7,756 nt of DNA from contig JAISBR010000134.1 of assembly GCA_031266095.1 (NCBI GenBank), positions 1-7,756 on the forward strand, given 5' to 3'. The DNA comes from Treponema sp. GTDB lineage: Bacteria > Spirochaetota > Spirochaetia > Treponematales > Breznakiellaceae. A program made the position numbers and the translations under genes. Shown here piece after piece: positions 6,907-7,756 of the stretch. Under the pieces are notes generated by a model that was not told the origin of the DNA, made no database searches, and saw only the letters and a list, made by a program, of their open reading frames with translations. Position 1 is the stretch's first letter; each line of letters starts with the position of its first letter.

Positions 6907-7016
6907 AGATAACATCCTTAAAATAGTATTGAGGGGTTTTCAAAAGGCCCCACTGAAAACGCCGTCTTGGACTGTCAGATTACCATAATAACGGAGGGAA
7001 TACAAGAGCTCGAAAA
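6907..7016. other. Gap upstream of yajC
   Basis: About 110 bases between the 96-aa hypothetical gene and yajC. It contains a 7-bp inverted repeat, GTTTTCA (6936-6942) with TGAAAAC (6954-6960), around an 11-base loop. A weak minus-strand promoter candidate is TTCGAG (7014-7009), 18 bases, TATTAT (6990-6985); its -35 match is poor. No terminator with a T-run is evident, so read-through from the rubredoxin unit into yajC is possible. Confidence 0.35.
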
Positions 7017-7307
7017 TTACAGAGAGATAGCACGTTTTACATCTACCGGAAACACTCCAAATAACCGGTCCAGAGAAGCAACGGAGCTTAAGGAAGCGCC
7101 GGTGACTTTATTGTAGATTTCCACCACGGTGTCAATCTCTTTGGGATCTTTTGACCAGATCGCCGAAGAATAGGCGGCCCGGAACAATCCCTTTTCCGCC
7201 AGAGCCCGCGTGGAAAGGCCTCCGTACCGTTTTCCCGCCTGCTTGTCCACCACCGCAACGGGACCGTCATAGCCGATGGTAAAGATGAATTCTTCTCTGG
7301 GAAGCAT
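7017..7307 (-). CDS. Conserved-looking hypothetical protein, 96 aa
   Basis: I do not recognise the family. The frame begins at ATG 7307 and ends at TAA (7017-7019). The start is ten bases after the rubredoxin stop, with a weak GGGA six bases or so upstream, so translation is probably coupled to rubredoxin. The protein is soluble-looking, with no signal peptide, membrane span or cysteine. It opens MLPREEFIFTIGYDGPVAVV and has a mixed charged middle (STRALAEKGLFRAAYSSAIW, 32-51) and a segment KEIDTVVEIYNKVTG (56-70) that looks helical. The frame stays open upstream to 7469, but that extension is antisense-like overlap with rubredoxin in another frame and is not credible. The tight rubredoxin linkage suggests a redox or stress context, which is inference only. 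Confidence 0.7.
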   Translation of the reverse strand: MLPREEFIFTIGYDGPVAVVDKQAGKRYGGLSTRALAEKGLFRAAYSSAIWSKDPKEIDTVVEIYNKVTGASLSSVASLDRLFGVFPVDVKRAISL

Positions 7308-7317
7308 AATTTCCCGC

Positions 7318-7479
7318 TCAGGGCGCCGGGGAGAAAGAATCTTTCCCCACTCCACAGGCCGGGCAGACCCAATCCACCGGAAGATCCTCAAAAGCTGTTC
7401 CCGCCTCCACGCCGCCGCCGGGGTCTCCGGCCGCCGGATCATACACATACCCGCAGACATCGCACACATACTTTTTCAT
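7318..7479 (-). CDS. Rubredoxin
   Basis: Small cytoplasmic electron carrier with a single iron held by four cysteines. The 53-aa frame begins [20 protein letters not shown] and contains both metal knuckles: CDVC (C6, C9) and CPAC (C39, C42). Between them are [14 protein letters not shown], with the conserved F30, L33, P34 and W37, followed by GVGKDSF. Length and motifs match canonical rubredoxins of 52-54 aa. The ATG at 7479 has AGGAG six bases upstream. It is first in a minus-strand run followed by a 96-aa unknown gene and then yajC-secD-secF. In treponemes rubredoxin is known to donate electrons to superoxide reductase (neelaredoxin); whether this copy does so cannot be read from the window. 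No superoxide reductase gene is visible here. Confidence 0.96.
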   Translation of the reverse strand: MKKYVCDVCGYVYDPAAGDPGGGVEAGTAFEDLPVDWVCPACGVGKDSFSPAP

Positions 7480-7498
7480 GGCTTACTCCTTCATCTTT

Positions 7499-7527
7499 AG
7501 TATAACATAGCCCGCCTTGAGCGTCCA
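7499..7527 (-). promoter_or_regulatory. Extended -10 promoter of the rubredoxin gene
   Basis: On the minus strand TGGACG (7527-7522; 4 of 6 to -35) is followed after 17 bases by TATACT (7504-7499; 5 of 6 to -10), with TGT directly in front giving an extended -10 (TGnTATACT). Predicted initiation is near 7492, just before the AGGAG ribosome site (7490-7486), so the leader would be very short, about 13 bases. Good spacing and placement; no operator or riboswitch is seen. Confidence 0.6.
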
Positions 7528-7660
7528 GCGCGCGAATTGCGCCACGTTAAATCCAACCATAGCGGAGTTCTGGCGGCAGAACGGTAAGTGTGAACACTAT
7601 TTTACCCATGCAGGGTATATCCTCCATGCTTAATGGAAACATTCTAGTATCCAGACATGG
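7528..7660. other. Intergenic region between rubredoxin and the rightward transposase
   Basis: No gene is seen. Small symmetries are present: GTTCTG (7567-7572) with CAGAAC (7577-7582), a perfect 6-bp stem with a 4-base loop, and AGTGT-GA-ACACT (7587-7598). If the rightward gene is an insertion sequence, its left terminal inverted repeat should lie in this stretch, but the matching right end is outside the window, so the boundary cannot be set. Confidence 0.4.
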
Positions 7661-7689
7661 TTGTAGTTGTGGGATAATTAGTTTATAGT
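7661..7689 (+). promoter_or_regulatory. Candidate promoter for the rightward transposase
   Basis: TTGTAG (7661-7666; 3 of 6 to -35), a 17-base spacer, and TATAGT (7684-7689; 5 of 6 to -10) lie about 33 bases before the ATG at 7722. Spacing is ideal and the -10 is good, but the -35 is poor. Confidence 0.4.
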
Positions 7690-7721
7690 TACCGGTATAG
7701 AAACCAAAAGGGAGGAGATCG

Positions 7722-7756
7722 ATGCTACAGAAATACCGGGTAACACTCACGGAAGA
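7722..7756 (+). CDS. Probable IS630-type transposase, N-terminal start only (cut by window edge)
   Basis: An ATG at 7722 follows a strong GGAGGAG ribosome site (7711-7717). The eleven complete codons read MLQKYRVTLTE. This K-Y-x-V-T-L-T-E opening is typical of the N-terminal helix-turn-helix region of IS630-family transposases, where it usually continues with Glu/Arg-rich sequence before the DNA-binding domain. Only the start is visible, so family assignment rests on eleven residues plus a plus-strand orientation opposite to every other long gene here. Completeness of the element and its ends cannot be judged. Confidence 0.6.
   Translation, partial: MLQKYRVTLTE

Noticed and set aside
7308..7469. 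N-terminal extension of the 96-aa ORF up to 7469 (150 aa in total)
   Set aside because: The extension overlaps the rubredoxin gene in another frame. Rubredoxin is complete with all four cysteines and its own ribosome site, so the extension is a shadow.
7587..7598. AGTGT-GA-ACACT palindrome followed by ATTTT, considered as a terminator
   Set aside because: A two-base loop cannot form a stable hairpin, the stem is AT-rich and no gene ends just before it on the plus strand.
1..7756. CRISPR array, tRNA or rRNA gene, phage or toxin-antitoxin module
   Set aside because: No regularly spaced repeat series, cloverleaf-like sequence, rRNA motif or recognisable defence or toxin gene was found on either strand by eye.

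Overview
The window looks like a piece of a spirochaete chromosome, most probably a Treponema-like organism. The basis is gene content: a long PPi-type phosphofructokinase, a secD-secF pair with an enlarged SecF periplasmic region, a small rubredoxin, a non-mevalonate IspH, and insertion-sequence debris. The sequence looks moderately GC-rich, which would suit termite-gut or free-living treponemes better than T. pallidum. That placement is inference; no rRNA or other phylogenetic marker is present.

Layout, left to right. All long genes are on the minus strand, so biological order runs right to left. (1) 1-1628: pfp, PPi-dependent phosphofructokinase, with its C-terminus cut by the window edge. 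(2) 1629-2227: a gene-poor gap holding a probable pfp promoter, a decayed 3' fragment of an IS5-family transposase (1789-2079) and one doubtful 27-codon plus-strand ORF. (3) 2228-3160: ispH. (4) 3161-3325: a gap with a likely secF terminator and an ispH promoter candidate. (5) 3326-6336: secF and secD, overlapping by one base (TAATG). (6) 6337-6456: a gap rich in inverted repeats between secD and yajC. (7) 6457-6906: yajC. (8) 7017-7307: an unrecognised 96-aa protein. (9) 7318-7479: a complete 53-aa rubredoxin behind a good extended -10 promoter. (10) 7480-7721: a leader region, then a plus-strand transposase start (7722 onward, IS630-like) that runs off the right edge.

How the genes fit together. 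YajC, SecD and SecF form the accessory module of the Sec translocon, which uses the proton gradient to help pull proteins across the inner membrane. Rubredoxin and the 96-aa protein lie just upstream on the same strand and may be co-transcribed with it. IspH makes the last step of the MEP isoprenoid pathway and reads as its own unit. PFP is the glycolytic phosphofructokinase that spends pyrophosphate instead of ATP. Mobile-element sequence occurs on both sides (IS5-type remnant and IS630-type start), so this housekeeping block has been visited by transposons.

I do not see a convincing undescribed multi-gene system. The least explained items are the paired hairpins before secD, the unknown 96-aa protein after rubredoxin, and the large SecF periplasmic domain.
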